A stretch of 64,000 nt of DNA from Natronomonas halophila. Its GTDB lineage: Archaea; Halobacteriota; Halobacteria; Halobacteriales; Haloarculaceae. The stretch spans positions 62,001-126,000 of the forward strand of contig NZ_CP058334.1 in assembly GCF_013391085.1 (NCBI RefSeq), given 5' to 3'. Every line of letters begins with the position of its first letter. The first letter of the stretch is position 1. A program made the translations under genes and the position numbers. The notes under the pieces were generated by a model. It did not search any database. It was not told the DNA's origin and saw only the letters and a program-made list of their open reading frames with translations. Below are positions 1 through 8,049 of the stretch, one piece after another.

Positions 1-313
1 CATCGACCTCGGTGTAGGCGGGCCGATAGCCGTCTTCACCGCTGGGTCGTTCTTCGACCAGCGGAATCTCGACGGACGCGACGCTGCCGGTTTCGCGCAA
101 CTCCTCGGCCAGCGCCTCGGCGTCCGATTCGTCGTAGTGGAACGCGTTCGAGGCCGGCCGCCACGTGAACAGTTCGACGGGGTCGGCGCCGCCCTCGGGG
201 TCGCTTTTGAGCGTGTGTCGTGTCGACCCGAGGAGCGAACACCCCGCAAGCGCGGCCGTTCCCGTGGCCGCAAGGCCCGTCAGAAAGCGTCGTCGAGTCG
301 TGCGGGAGGGCAT
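1..313 (-). CDS. Tat-exported lipoprotein, N-terminal part only
   Basis: Reading from an ATG at 313 the minus strand stays open for 104 codons and leaves the window, so the C-terminus is missing. The first 25 residues form a twin-arginine lipoprotein signal: TTRRRFLTG, then an Ala/Gly-rich hydrophobic stretch, then a lipobox ending ALAGC with Cys at residue 25. The mature part is acidic and shows no motif I recognise. It lies 93 bp downstream of carB on the same strand, but nothing ties it functionally to carbamoyl phosphate synthesis. The protein is probably anchored on the outer face of the membrane. Function unknown. Confidence 0.72.
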   Translation of the reverse strand, partial: MPSRTTRRRFLTGLAATGTAALAGCSLLGSTRHTLKSDPEGGADPVELFTWRPASNAFHYDESDAEALAEELRETGSVASVEIPLVEERPSGEDGYRPAYTEVD

Positions 314-406
314 ACGCCCATCTGTGGGAAGCGTCCGGTAAATGCCTTCAGGAGGGACAAACGAGCGGTTTAGTTACGGCCTGTCACGCGGGCGCCGGCA
401 AGGGGA

Positions 407-3400
407 TTACTCGCCCCAGTTGCGGCGCTCGGTGGGGCGCTCCGAGAGCGCCATCACGTCGAGGGGTTCGTCCTTCGTCTCGATGGCTTCCAGCGCCGCG
501 CGGGCGCTCGGCACCGTCGAGAAGTAGGTGATGGTTTCCTCGACGGCGACTTCGAGGACGTCGCGGTCACGCGAGAAGATGACGTCGACTTCGCCGTCGC
601 GGAGCGACTGGTTCAGGTCGTCGAACTCGTCTTTCTCGTAGACGTCGAAGTGACGTTCGGCGTTCTCGCGGACGTCCGAGATGTCCTCGTTCTTCTGGGA
701 CATCCCGCGGAGCGTTTCGAGGTCGACGATGGCCGTCCCCTCGGTCGGGATGGCCTTGCCGGTCGCCGACTGGGCCTTGAGGTAGGCCTTGCCGAACGAG
801 CGGGCCGTGCCCATGACCTCGCCGGTCGATTTCATCTCGGGGCCGAGACGCGGGTCCGAACCCGGCAGGCGGTCGAACGGAAGGACGACTTCCTTGACCG
901 AGACGTGCTCGGGAACCTGCTCGTGGGCTTGCAGTTCTTCGAGGGAGTTCCCCACCATCGTCTTCGCTGCGAGTTTCGCAATCGGGACGCCCGTCGCCTT
1001 CGAGACGAAGGGCACGGTACGTGACGAGCGCGGGTTGGCTTCGAGCACGTAGACCTCGCCGTCGCGGACGGCCAACTGGACGTTCAGCAGGCCGACCGTA
1101 TCCAGTGCGCGGGCGATGTCGAGTGCGACCTCGCGGACGCGTTCGAGCGTCTCCTGCGACAGCGAGCGCGGCGGAATCATACACGCGGAGTCGCCGGAGT
1201 GGACACCGGCGGCCTCGACGTGTTCCATGATGCCGCCGATGAGGACGTCGTCGCCGTCGGCGACTGCGTCCACGTCCAGTTCCACCGCGTCTGCGAGGAA
1301 CTCGTCGACGAGGATTGGTTTGTCCGGCGAGACGCGGACGGCTTCCTCGATGTATTCCTCGAGTTCCTCGTCGGAGTAGACCACGTCCATCGCGCGGCCG
1401 CCCAGCACGTAGGACGGGCGCACGAGGACCGGATAGCCGACGTCGTGGGCGAGGTCGAGGGCCTCTTGCTTGCTGGTCGCCGTGCCGCCATCGGGCTGGC
1501 TGATGCCGAGTTCGTCCATCAGGACGTTGAATCGGTCGCGGTCCTCCGCGAGATCCATCGCCTCGACGGAGGTACCCATGATTTCGCAGTCGAGGTCGCG
1601 ACGCTCGAGTTCCTTCTCGAGCGGTTCGCCGACGTTGACGGAGGTCTGACCGCCGAACTGGACCATCACGCCGTCGGCGTTGGTCTCCTCGACGATGTCG
1701 GCGACCTCTTCGGCCGTAATCGGCTCGAAGAACAGGCCGTCGGAGGTGTCGTAGTCCGTCGAGACCGTCTCGGGGTTGTTGTTGACGACGTGGGCGTCGA
1801 TGCCCATGTCCTCCAACGCGCGGACGGCGTGGACCGCACAGTAGTCGAACTCCACGCCCTGCCCGATGCGGATGGGGCCGCCGCCGACCACGACGACCGA
1901 CTCGACGTCGGTGTCGACCTGCACCTCGCTGGTCCCGTATCCCGTTGGTGGCTCACGCGCGGAGTAGTAGTAGGGCGTCGACGCGCGGAACTCGCCGGCA
2001 CAGGTGTCGACCTGTTTGTAGGTCCGACTGGAGGTGTCCGCCTCGACGTCCTCGACTGTGACACCGGAGCCGTCGGTTTCGACGGGGCGTCCCTCGTCGT
2101 CCTCGTCGGCCTCGGCGACGTCGGAGGGAATCCAGGAGGCGTGGGTGTCGTTGAACTCCCCGCCAGCGATGGCGGTGACCTCCTGATTCGTGAAGCCGGC
2201 CTCGGCGGCCGTCTGGAAGTCGCCGTCCTGGGCGGATTCGGCGGCCTCGGAGATGCGCTTGAAGCGCTCGACGTACCACTCCTTGATGCCGGTGAAGTCG
2301 ATGACCTCATCGACCGTGTAGCCGCGGTCGAAGGCCTCGAAGATGGCGTAGGGGCGGTCCGGTGTCGGGCGGACGAGGTAGTCCTCTTCGAGTTCGCTAT
2401 CGGAGACGTCGCCCCAGTTGACGGCGGGGTCGTACTCCGAGGACCGCAGGGCCTTCAGCATCGATTCCTCGAAGGTCCGGCCGATGGACATCGCCTCGCC
2501 CGTCGACTTCATCGCGGGGCCGAGTTCGAACTCGACGTCGTCGAACTTGTCCTTCGGCCACCGGGGGACCTTGGTGACGACGTAGTCGATTGCGGGTTCG
2601 AAAGCGGCGGTCGTCTCGCCGGTAATCTCGTTGTCGATTTCGTGGAGGCGCTTGCCCATCGCCACCTTCGCGGTGACGCGGGCGATGGGGTAACCGGTCG
2701 CCTTCGACGCCAGCGCGGAGGACCGCGAGACGCGCGGGTTGACCTCGACGACGCGGTACTCCCCGGAGGGCGTGCCGTCGTCGCGCCACGCGTGCTGGAT
2801 GTTACAGCCGCCCTCGATGCCGAGTTCGCGGATGACCTTCAGCGCGGAGTCGCGCATCTCCTGGTGGGCTTCGTCGGGGATGACCTGGGAGGGCGTGACG
2901 ACGGTGGACTCGCCGGTGTGGATGCCCATCGGGTCGATGTTCTCCATGTTACAGATAATGATACAGGAGTCGTCGGCGTCACGCATCACCTCGTATTCGA
3001 GTTCGACCCAGCCCGCGATGGACTCGGTAATCTGTACTTCGTGGTTCCGCGAGAGCTGGAATCCCTTGCGGGCGATTTCGCGGAGTTCGTCCATGTCGTC
3101 GACGACGCCGGACCCGGAGCCGCCGAGGGTGTAGGCGGTGCGGGCGATAACCGGCAGTCCCCCGACGCTCTCGACGGCGTCCTCGATTTCGTCCATCGAG
3201 GAGATGGTTTCGGAACTGCAGACCGGTTCGCCGATTTTCTTCATGCGCTCGCGGAAGAGGTCGCGGTCCTCCGTGGCGTAGATGGTGTCCAGCGGCGTCC
3301 CCATGATGTCGACGTCGTACTCGTCGAGAACGCCCTGTTCGGCGAGTTCGGCGGTGACGTTCAGGCCGGTCTGGCCGCCGAGGCCGGCGATGACGCCGTC

Positions 3401-3646
3401 CGGTTCCTCCTTGCGGACGACTTCGGCGATGGCTTCGGGGGTGATGGGCTCGACGTAGACTTTGTCGGCCATCTCCGGGTCCGTCATGATGGTCGCCGGG
3501 TTCGAGTTGACGAGGACGACTCGGGCGCCCTCCTCCTGCAGGGCCCGACACGCCTGTGCGCCGGAGTAGTCGAATTCGGCCGCCTGTCCGATCTGGATCG
3601 GTCCGCTCCCGATAAGCAGGATTGTGCGGTCCTCGTCGTCTGGCAT
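407..3646 (-). CDS. carB: Carbamoyl-phosphate synthase large subunit
   Basis: 1079 residues, the usual length for CarB (about 1070). It makes carbamoyl phosphate from bicarbonate, two ATP and ammonia delivered by CarA, feeding arginine and pyrimidine synthesis in the cytoplasm. The two homologous ATP-grasp halves are evident: each opens with a GSGPIQIGQ / GGGPIRIGQ nucleotide motif (near residues 13 and about 570) and each has NPRVSRSS / NPRSSRT in the carboxylate-binding region. An MGS-like allosteric domain follows at about 940-1079. The start at 3646 is supported by TTATTA about 30 nt upstream. Palindromes at 3697-3709 and 3710-3724 lie just upstream of that box. carA is 48 kb away in this window, so the subunits are not co-transcribed. 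Confidence 0.98.
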   Translation of the reverse strand: MPDDEDRTILLIGSGPIQIGQAAEFDYSGAQACRALQEEGARVVLVNSNPATIMTDPEMADKVYVEPITPEAIAEVVRKEEPDGVIAGLGGQTGLNVTAELAEQGVLDEYDVDIMGTPLDTIYATEDRDLFRERMKKIGEPVCSSETISSMDEIEDAVESVGGLPVIARTAYTLGGSGSGVVDDMDELREIARKGFQLSRNHEVQITESIAGWVELEYEVMRDADDSCIIICNMENIDPMGIHTGESTVVTPSQVIPDEAHQEMRDSALKVIRELGIEGGCNIQHAWRDDGTPSGEYRVVEVNPRVSRSSALASKATGYPIARVTAKVAMGKRLHEIDNEITGETTAAFEPAIDYVVTKVPRWPKDKFDDVEFELGPAMKSTGEAMSIGRTFEESMLKALRSSEYDPAVNWGDVSDSELEEDYLVRPTPDRPYAIFEAFDRGYTVDEVIDFTGIKEWYVERFKRISEAAESAQDGDFQTAAEAGFTNQEVTAIAGGEFNDTHASWIPSDVAEADEDDEGRPVETDGSGVTVEDVEADTSSRTYKQVDTCAGEFRASTPYYYSAREPPTGYGTSEVQVDTDVESVVVVGGGPIRIGQGVEFDYCAVHAVRALEDMGIDAHVVNNNPETVSTDYDTSDGLFFEPITAEEVADIVEETNADGVMVQFGGQTSVNVGEPLEKELERRDLDCEIMGTSVEAMDLAEDRDRFNVLMDELGISQPDGGTATSKQEALDLAHDVGYPVLVRPSYVLGGRAMDVVYSDEELEEYIEEAVRVSPDKPILVDEFLADAVELDVDAVADGDDVLIGGIMEHVEAAGVHSGDSACMIPPRSLSQETLERVREVALDIARALDTVGLLNVQLAVRDGEVYVLEANPRSSRTVPFVSKATGVPIAKLAAKTMVGNSLEELQAHEQVPEHVSVKEVVLPFDRLPGSDPRLGPEMKSTGEVMGTARSFGKAYLKAQSATGKAIPTEGTAIVDLETLRGMSQKNEDISDVRENAERHFDVYEKDEFDDLNQSLRDGEVDVIFSRDRDVLEVAVEETITYFSTVPSARAALEAIETKDEPLDVMALSERPTERRNWGE

Positions 3647-3696
3647 TATGCGTCCGAAGTTCGTACATCGTAATAAGCCCGGCGAATCGGTACGGA

Positions 3697-3724
3697 TTTC
3701 GTAACGAAAATTCGAATTTCGAAT
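3697..3724. promoter_or_regulatory. Two adjacent palindromes upstream of carB (candidate operator)
   Basis: TTTCGTAACGAAA (3697-3709) is a perfect 6+1+6 palindrome. It is followed at once by ATTCGAATTTCGAAT (3710-3724), a perfect 7+1+7 palindrome. They begin 51 nt upstream of the carB ATG and lie upstream of the TATA-like element. The first shares the octamer TTACGAAA with the palindrome upstream of carA at 52388-52402, which sits 52 nt from the carA start. Binding by a regulator such as the Lrp protein encoded beside carA is inferred. Confidence 0.6.
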
Positions 3725-3878
3725 CGTGTGACGATTGCCGCCACTTCCATCGTGGTGGATGGAGTCGCCGCTTTAGAGCCCGCTTGAGACGGGTCTGAGG
3801 GTGCGGTCGGTGGTTAATCCATCAGTAGACGCTAATATTGTAACTGCTCGAACCGAGAACGCACCGCAAAACGAGTGC

Positions 3879-4106
3879 CTAGCTACCTTCGCCCAGCCGG
3901 TACCGATAGGGCTGGTCCTGAATAACTTCGATGTCTCCCATCTCGGCCTGACGGCCCAGTACCGTGGCCACGCGGTGGGCACTATCGAACTCCTCACCGT
4001 GCTCTTCGAGCAGGTCGAGTATCTCGCGCGCCGTCAACGGCTCTTCGGGGTCTGCCTCCGACAACACCTCGCGGATGCGCTCGTACTCACCCCGGCGTAT
4101 GCGCAT
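3879..4106 (-). CDS. Small winged-helix domain protein
   Basis: 75 residues from the ATG at 4106 (MRIRRGEYERI). An in-frame start at 4133 would add nine residues, but a TTATGG element about 28 nt upstream favours 4106. The sequence reads as a compact winged helix: a helix (YERIREVLSEA), a helix after LTAREILDLLEEH, a probable recognition helix in SAHRVATVLGRQAEMG, and a beta wing DIEVIQDQPYRYRL. It probably binds DNA and may repress a nearby gene, though no target is evident. It stands alone between carB and a DUF5815 gene, both on the same strand. Proteins of this size and layout are common in haloarchaea and are usually annotated hypothetical. Confidence 0.7.
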   Translation of the reverse strand: MRIRRGEYERIREVLSEADPEEPLTAREILDLLEEHGEEFDSAHRVATVLGRQAEMGDIEVIQDQPYRYRLGEGS

Positions 4107-4272
4107 ATTCTTACACATGTGCCCACATACCATAACACCCCGTCAGACAATTGTCAGACGCGCTCCCGGCGAAAATCGGGTGACAGAACGGGTCTCGACG
4201 AACGACCCCCTCGTCGGACAGATGGGCAGAAATTCGTGTGACAGTAGTTAGCACATCAGTGCGCGGCGGGCC

Positions 4273-4803
4273 TCAGACCGGCGTGTCGACCTCGGATTCG
4301 AAGTTCCGTTCCTCGCGGTACTGCTCGACGAACGCCTCGACGTCGAAGTTCATCATCTGCTGTTCGAACTGCGAGGCGGTGGCGTCGTCGCCGTGGCTGG
4401 CGGCGTGGTCCATCAACTCGACGAGCAACTCGACGACGATCTCGTGCAGGCGGCGCGAATCGAAGTCGGTGACCCACACCAGCGCGTAACCGACGTGGCC
4501 GTCCTCGGCGACGTCCGCGACGGCGACCTCGTCGGGGAACTCCTCCATCACGACGCCCATCACGTGGGGCATGCTGAACTCGGGGAACTCGTCGTCGGTC
4601 TCGATGGTCTCCCGAAGCACGTCGGCGATGGCCTCGGGGACGAACCGTGAAATCGGGTGGACGTCGACGACGATAGCGTGGTTGTCGCCGCAGTCACAAC
4701 TGATCTCACGCATCCCCATGTCGAGGTCGTGGGCGTGTAGCGTCTCGCCACACGGAAGGTCCAGAGTTCCGGGGTCGTCGCCCGGGACGCGCGGTTCTGC
4801 CAT
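4273..4803 (-). CDS. DUF5815 family protein
   Basis: 176 residues from the ATG at 4803 (MAEPRVPGDD). A TTTTTAACC box about 27 nt upstream supports this start over the one seven codons earlier. The sequence fits the haloarchaeal DUF5815 family: an N-terminal PCGETLHAHDLDMGMREISCDCG segment (broken here for length) whose Cys residues could bind a metal, then a mostly helical body with VWVTDFDSRRLHEIVVELLVELM. It is cytoplasmic by sequence, with no signal or membrane segment. The role is unknown. Its neighbours are all same-strand backbone genes with separate promoters. Confidence 0.8.
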   Translation of the reverse strand: MAEPRVPGDDPGTLDLPCGETLHAHDLDMGMREISCDCGDNHAIVVDVHPISRFVPEAIADVLRETIETDDEFPEFSMPHVMGVVMEEFPDEVAVADVAEDGHVGYALVWVTDFDSRRLHEIVVELLVELMDHAASHGDDATASQFEQQMMNFDVEAFVEQYREERNFESEVDTPV

Positions 4804-4853
4804 TGGCGCTTCTCGGCGACCCAACCGGTTAAAAACAGCGTTCTACGACGACG

Positions 4854-5723
4854 TTACTCCGGGATGTCGTCGGGACCGAGCGCCGCGTCGTAGGGGTCCT
4901 TCTCGGCTTCGGCCGCCTCGGCCTCGGCCTCCGCTTCCTCCCGCAACTGGACGTACAGTCGCGTCACGACGGCCGCCCCGAAGACGGCGATAGCGGCGCT
5001 GATGCCCGTTCCAAGCACGGCGACGGCCGTCTGGGGGACGACGCTCCCCAGCGGACTCAACACGACATCCAACTGCGAGAGGACGACCACGACGAGTGCG
5101 ACGGCGAACACCTCGATGCGATGGCCCTTCGTCAACCGCCAAGAATCGGCCATCCCCGACACGAAGTTCTTGTCCCGCAGGGCGATTTCCTGCCGCAGGA
5201 AGTAGAACGCGACTGCGAAGAAGATGCCGGGGAACACGAAGACCACGAACCCGAGGAGCATCAGCCCCCAGACGACGATTTTCCCGATGAAGCCGTTCAG
5301 CGTCGCCAACAGGAGGTTCCCGGAGACGTCTCCGGAGGTGAGGCTTTCGGGGTCGTTAGCCGCGAAAACCCGAACCGCGATTATCGATGCCGTCTCCCAG
5401 AGGAGCGCGACGGCGACCAGTCCGGCAGCGGCGATTCCCGGCGAGAGGTCGATTGCCAGCGGGTAGAGTTCCTGTGCGTCCGACACCATCGTCTGGAGGT
5501 CGGAGACGGACCGCTCGTATTCCGCCTGCGAGAGGCCGGCCTCTGCGGGGTCGACGCTCTGGATGAACTCTAGCGTCGCCTCCGCGACGCCGACCGCCAG
5601 CGTCTGTGTCAGTACCAACGTCACAACGCCGAAGACGATGAACGCCGCCACGAGCAACAGTCCGCTCTTGGCGACGGTTCGGCTCCCACCCTCTCGGAAC
5701 GCCGCACCGATATCCAGCGACAT
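4854..5723 (-). CDS. Multi-pass membrane protein of unknown function
   Basis: 289 residues with about six hydrophobic segments (roughly 20-42, 93-117, 132-150, 152-175, 203-222 and 232-258) and an acidic, Ala/Glu-rich C-terminal tail (EEAEAEAEAAEAEKDPY). The middle block, a double membrane span with FVFPGIFFAVAFYF followed by a charged loop and KGHRIEVFAVALVVV, resembles the widespread DUF7847/GDPD-membrane-type integral proteins of haloarchaea. I assign that family only tentatively. CTTAAG at 5748-5753 lies about 28 nt before the ATG and supports the start. No enzymatic motif is visible. Confidence 0.75.
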   Translation of the reverse strand: MSLDIGAAFREGGSRTVAKSGLLLVAAFIVFGVVTLVLTQTLAVGVAEATLEFIQSVDPAEAGLSQAEYERSVSDLQTMVSDAQELYPLAIDLSPGIAAAGLVAVALLWETASIIAVRVFAANDPESLTSGDVSGNLLLATLNGFIGKIVVWGLMLLGFVVFVFPGIFFAVAFYFLRQEIALRDKNFVSGMADSWRLTKGHRIEVFAVALVVVVLSQLDVVLSPLGSVVPQTAVAVLGTGISAAIAVFGAAVVTRLYVQLREEAEAEAEAAEAEKDPYDAALGPDDIPE

Positions 5724-5777
5724 ATGCGGCTACGCGTTCGCGGCCCTCTTAAGAATGGTCGAACCGCGTCGGCCGGA

Positions 5778-6194
5778 TTACGGCCAGTCGTCGCGCTCGC
5801 CGTCGTCGGCGTCGTCGGCTTCCGCCTCGGCATCGCCGAGTTCCCAGTCGGCAGCCTCGGCGGCCTGCTCGACGGGAAGGAACTCCCAGTCGACTTCCCC
5901 GGCCAGCGCCTCGTCCTCGTCGTCGACGCCGATGAAGACGTGCCGGTCGGTGTCGAACTGGGTTTTGACGTTTTCGAGGCTCTCCTTGCGCCCGCGCGGC
6001 CCGGAGAAGAAGTCCTGCCGGATGCGGTTCTTCCGCGTGAAGTTCGTCACGACGTAGGTCGGCTTGTCGGAGACGACTCCGACGTACTCGCTCCATGTGC
6101 GAGCGTCGGAGAACACCTCCTCCGGCCGAGCCAGCCGCTTGAGCGCCTCCAACTCGAACGCGAGTGTCATGTCCGTAGAGCCGCCGCCATCCAT
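5778..6194 (-). CDS. DUF7124 family protein
   Basis: 138 residues from the ATG at 6194 (MDGGGSTDMTLAFELEAL). An upstream in-frame extension to 6296 would run through a GC hairpin and is rejected. The conserved core VGVVSDKPTYVVTNFTRKN and QDFFSGPRGRKESLENVK is characteristic of a small haloarchaeal family (DUF7124). The C-terminal third is very acidic (AEAEADDADDGERDDWP). No catalytic motif, signal or membrane segment is visible and the function is unknown. Its start faces the divergent GNAT gene across a hairpin-rich intergenic region. Confidence 0.78.
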   Translation of the reverse strand: MDGGGSTDMTLAFELEALKRLARPEEVFSDARTWSEYVGVVSDKPTYVVTNFTRKNRIRQDFFSGPRGRKESLENVKTQFDTDRHVFIGVDDEDEALAGEVDWEFLPVEQAAEAADWELGDAEAEADDADDGERDDWP

Positions 6195-6251
6195 ACCCGA
6201 AAGGGAGACTGCACCGGAGAAAACACTTTGGAATCGCGCCCACTTTTTGCA

Positions 6252-6292
6252 CGAGAACGCGGGTCGCGGCGTAGCCGCGACCCCGGTTCTCG
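6252..6292. repeat. Long GC-rich hairpin (19-bp stem, 3-nt loop)
   Basis: Left arm 6252-6270 pairs with right arm 6274-6292, with two mismatches and a GTA loop. Flanking TTTTTGC on the left and GCAAAAA on the right continue the symmetry with one bulged A, giving an imperfect inverted repeat of about 55 bp (6244-6298). It is too symmetric to be chance and is not part of either flanking gene. Confidence 0.8.
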
Positions 6293-6329
6293 GCAAAAAC
6301 GTGGTGAAAATATGCGCGCGTACTCCTTC

Positions 6330-6348
6330 GAGCGCCCTTCGGGCGCTC
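6330..6348. repeat. GC hairpin with TTC loop
   Basis: GAGCGCCC-TTC-GGGCGCTC is a perfect 8-bp stem with a three-base loop. Imperfect symmetry continues outward (GCGCGC near 6314 against GCGCGC near 6358). It has the same loop as the hairpin at 6409-6429, so the two may be copies of one element type. Confidence 0.7.
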
Positions 6349-6408
6349 TCAGTCCGTGCGCGCTACGGCGACTCGGTGCTCCTCGCCTCGTCGCCGCGAA
6401 CCGCCTCG

Positions 6409-6429
6409 GGGGCGTTCTTCGAACGCCCC
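6409..6429. repeat. GC hairpin with TTC loop
   Basis: GGGGCGTTC-TTC-GAACGCCCC is a perfect 9-bp stem with a TTC loop. Flanking CCGCCTCG and GCTCGGCGG partly extend the symmetry. It is the third hairpin within 180 bp. Confidence 0.7.
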
Positions 6430-6528
6430 GCTCGGCGGATGCCAATCCACGGTGTAGGCCGTCTCGCGTGTGGTATCTTTCCACACTCTGTCGCCGGACT
6501 TTTTGACCCCCTTCGCGCAACCTCGCCC

Positions 6529-6939
6529 ATGGAAATCCGCGAACTCGCCACAGATGCCGAGCGCGAACCTGCTGTCTCCATCCTCCGCCAGCTCTGGACC
6601 GACGCCGACCCCGATGAGGTGTTGGCGTGGACGGGCGATGACGAGTACACACTCTTCGGTCGGTTCGACGGCGACGAACTGGTCGGCGTCGCGGGCGTCC
6701 GCATCGACGACTTCCTCCATCACGTCCGCCACGCGTGGCTCTACGATTTGGTCGTCGACGAACCGCGGCGCGGCGAGGGTCACGGAACAGCACTCGTCGA
6801 ACACGTCGAGAGGTGGGCCAACGAGCAGGGCTGTGAGCGCGTCGCTTTGGCCTCGCCCCGCGCGAAAGAGGGCATCCACGAGTTCTATGCCGACCGCGAC
6901 TACGAGAAGTGGGGCTACGTCATCGAGACGGAGGTGTGA
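6529..6939 (+). CDS. GNAT family N-acetyltransferase
   Basis: 136 residues from the ATG at 6529 (MEIRELATDAER). The reading frame stays open far upstream, but that extension crosses the hairpin cluster and lacks family similarity. The GNAT fold is clear: an N-terminal helix pair, beta4 LYDLVVDEPRRGEGHGTALVEH carrying the acetyl-CoA pyrophosphate loop (R-R-G-E-G-H-G, canonical R/Q-x-x-G-x-G/A), and a C-terminal EFYADRDYEKWG motif. It should transfer an acetyl group from acetyl-CoA to an amine. The substrate cannot be read from sequence, and neighbours give no clue. Confidence 0.88.
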   Translation: MEIRELATDAEREPAVSILRQLWTDADPDEVLAWTGDDEYTLFGRFDGDELVGVAGVRIDDFLHHVRHAWLYDLVVDEPRRGEGHGTALVEHVERWANEQGCERVALASPRAKEGIHEFYADRDYEKWGYVIETEV

Positions 6940-7017
6940 TACCGACGGCAAGCCGTCGTGCTGACCGACGGTGGTTTACCGACAGCGTGGCAGGCGCCAA
7001 TAAGGAGTCAAGCACGG

Positions 7018-8007
7018 ATGCCGAACAAGGACTGGGTGCAACGACGACAGGTCGCCATCTACGCGGTCGCCGTGCTGGCCGCCATCGGGTTCGGCCTTGG
7101 GATTCCGGACGCCGCGCCGTTCTTCCAGCGCCTCATCGAACCCGTGTTGGTCGTCCTCCTGTACGTCACCTTCCTCGAAGTCCCCTTCGTCCGGATTCGA
7201 CGCGCGTTCAGGAACACCCGATTCATGGCGGCCGCACTGGGGCTAAACTTCGCGGTCGTCCCCGCCGTCGTCTGGGTGCTCACGCGTTTTCTCCCGCAGG
7301 ACCCGGTTATCCTCGTCGGCGCGTTCATGGTTCTGCTGACGCCGTGTATCGACTACGTCATCACCTTCACGGAACTCGCCGGAGGCGATTCCGAGCAGGT
7401 GACCGCCGCGACGCCCGCGCTGATGCTCCTGCAGTTACTGCTGTTGCCGCTCTACCTGTGGCTGTTCATGGGCCAGCAGGTCGCCGAAGCCATCGAACCC
7501 GGACCGTTCGTCGAGGCGTTTCTGCTCATCATCGCGCTGCCGCTCGCGCTGGCGTGGCTCACGGAGGTTGCCGCCGAACGCTCCGAGGCCGGCCGCCGCT
7601 GGCAGTCGACGATGGGGTGGCTTCCCGTCCCGATGATGGCGCTGACGCTTCTGGTCGTCATCGCCTCGCAGTTGCCCCGCGTCTACGACTCCATCGGCCG
7701 TCTCGCAGCCGTCGTCCCCGTCTACGTCGCATTCCTCGTGGTGATGCCCCTGCTGGCTCGAACGCTGGCTCGGGCCCTCGATATGGCGCCCGGCGAGGGA
7801 CGCGCGCTCGTGTTCACCTCGGTCACCCGCAACTCGCTCGTTATCTTGCCGCTCGCGCTGGCGCTGCCGGCGGGCTACGAACTCGCACCCGCAGTGGTCG
7901 TCACCCAGACGCTCGTGGAGTTGACCGGGATGGTCGTCCTCACGCGCGTGGTCCCGACGTGGCTCGTTCCGGGGACGGCGACGGATCCGTCGGCGGGCAC
8001 CGACTGA
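7018..8007 (+). CDS. ACR3/bile-acid:Na+ symporter superfamily transporter
   Basis: 329 residues from the ATG at 7018 (MPNKDWVQRR), with about ten transmembrane segments covering nearly the whole length. The layout and the segment LTPCIDYVITFTELAGGD, with its conserved Cys after a helix-breaking Thr-Pro, and TSVTRNSLVILPLALALP in the second half resemble the ACR3 arsenite exporter branch of the BASS superfamily. Arsenite efflux is therefore the likeliest role, but organic-anion transport is possible because no arsR or arsenate reductase lies nearby. It is followed 42 bp later by an SLC13-type permease on the same strand, which has its own TATA-like box. Confidence 0.75.
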   Translation: MPNKDWVQRRQVAIYAVAVLAAIGFGLGIPDAAPFFQRLIEPVLVVLLYVTFLEVPFVRIRRAFRNTRFMAAALGLNFAVVPAVVWVLTRFLPQDPVILVGAFMVLLTPCIDYVITFTELAGGDSEQVTAATPALMLLQLLLLPLYLWLFMGQQVAEAIEPGPFVEAFLLIIALPLALAWLTEVAAERSEAGRRWQSTMGWLPVPMMALTLLVVIASQLPRVYDSIGRLAAVVPVYVAFLVVMPLLARTLARALDMAPGEGRALVFTSVTRNSLVILPLALALPAGYELAPAVVVTQTLVELTGMVVLTRVVPTWLVPGTATDPSAGTD

Positions 8008-8049
8008 CCGACCAGAACCTTTAGGCGAGAATCGGGCGAACTCGCGGCC

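Larger units (their letters stand above)
6195..6528. other. Hairpin-rich intergenic region between divergent genes
   Basis: 334 bp separating the DUF7124 and GNAT start codons. It holds three strong inverted repeats (6252-6292, 6330-6348 and 6409-6429). Open frames cross it on several strands, but only because of its high GC content. None has a credible start or family match. The GNAT promoter is probably the T-rich stretch around 6500. Confidence 0.6.

Noticed and set aside
1199-3673. 824-codon open frame antisense to carB
   Set aside because: It mirrors the strongly biased codons of carB and contains no family motif; such antisense frames are expected in GC-rich DNA.
6252-6292. Hairpin as an intrinsic terminator
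   Set aside because: Archaeal termination mainly needs T-rich tracts rather than stems, and this repeat lies upstream of both flanking genes.
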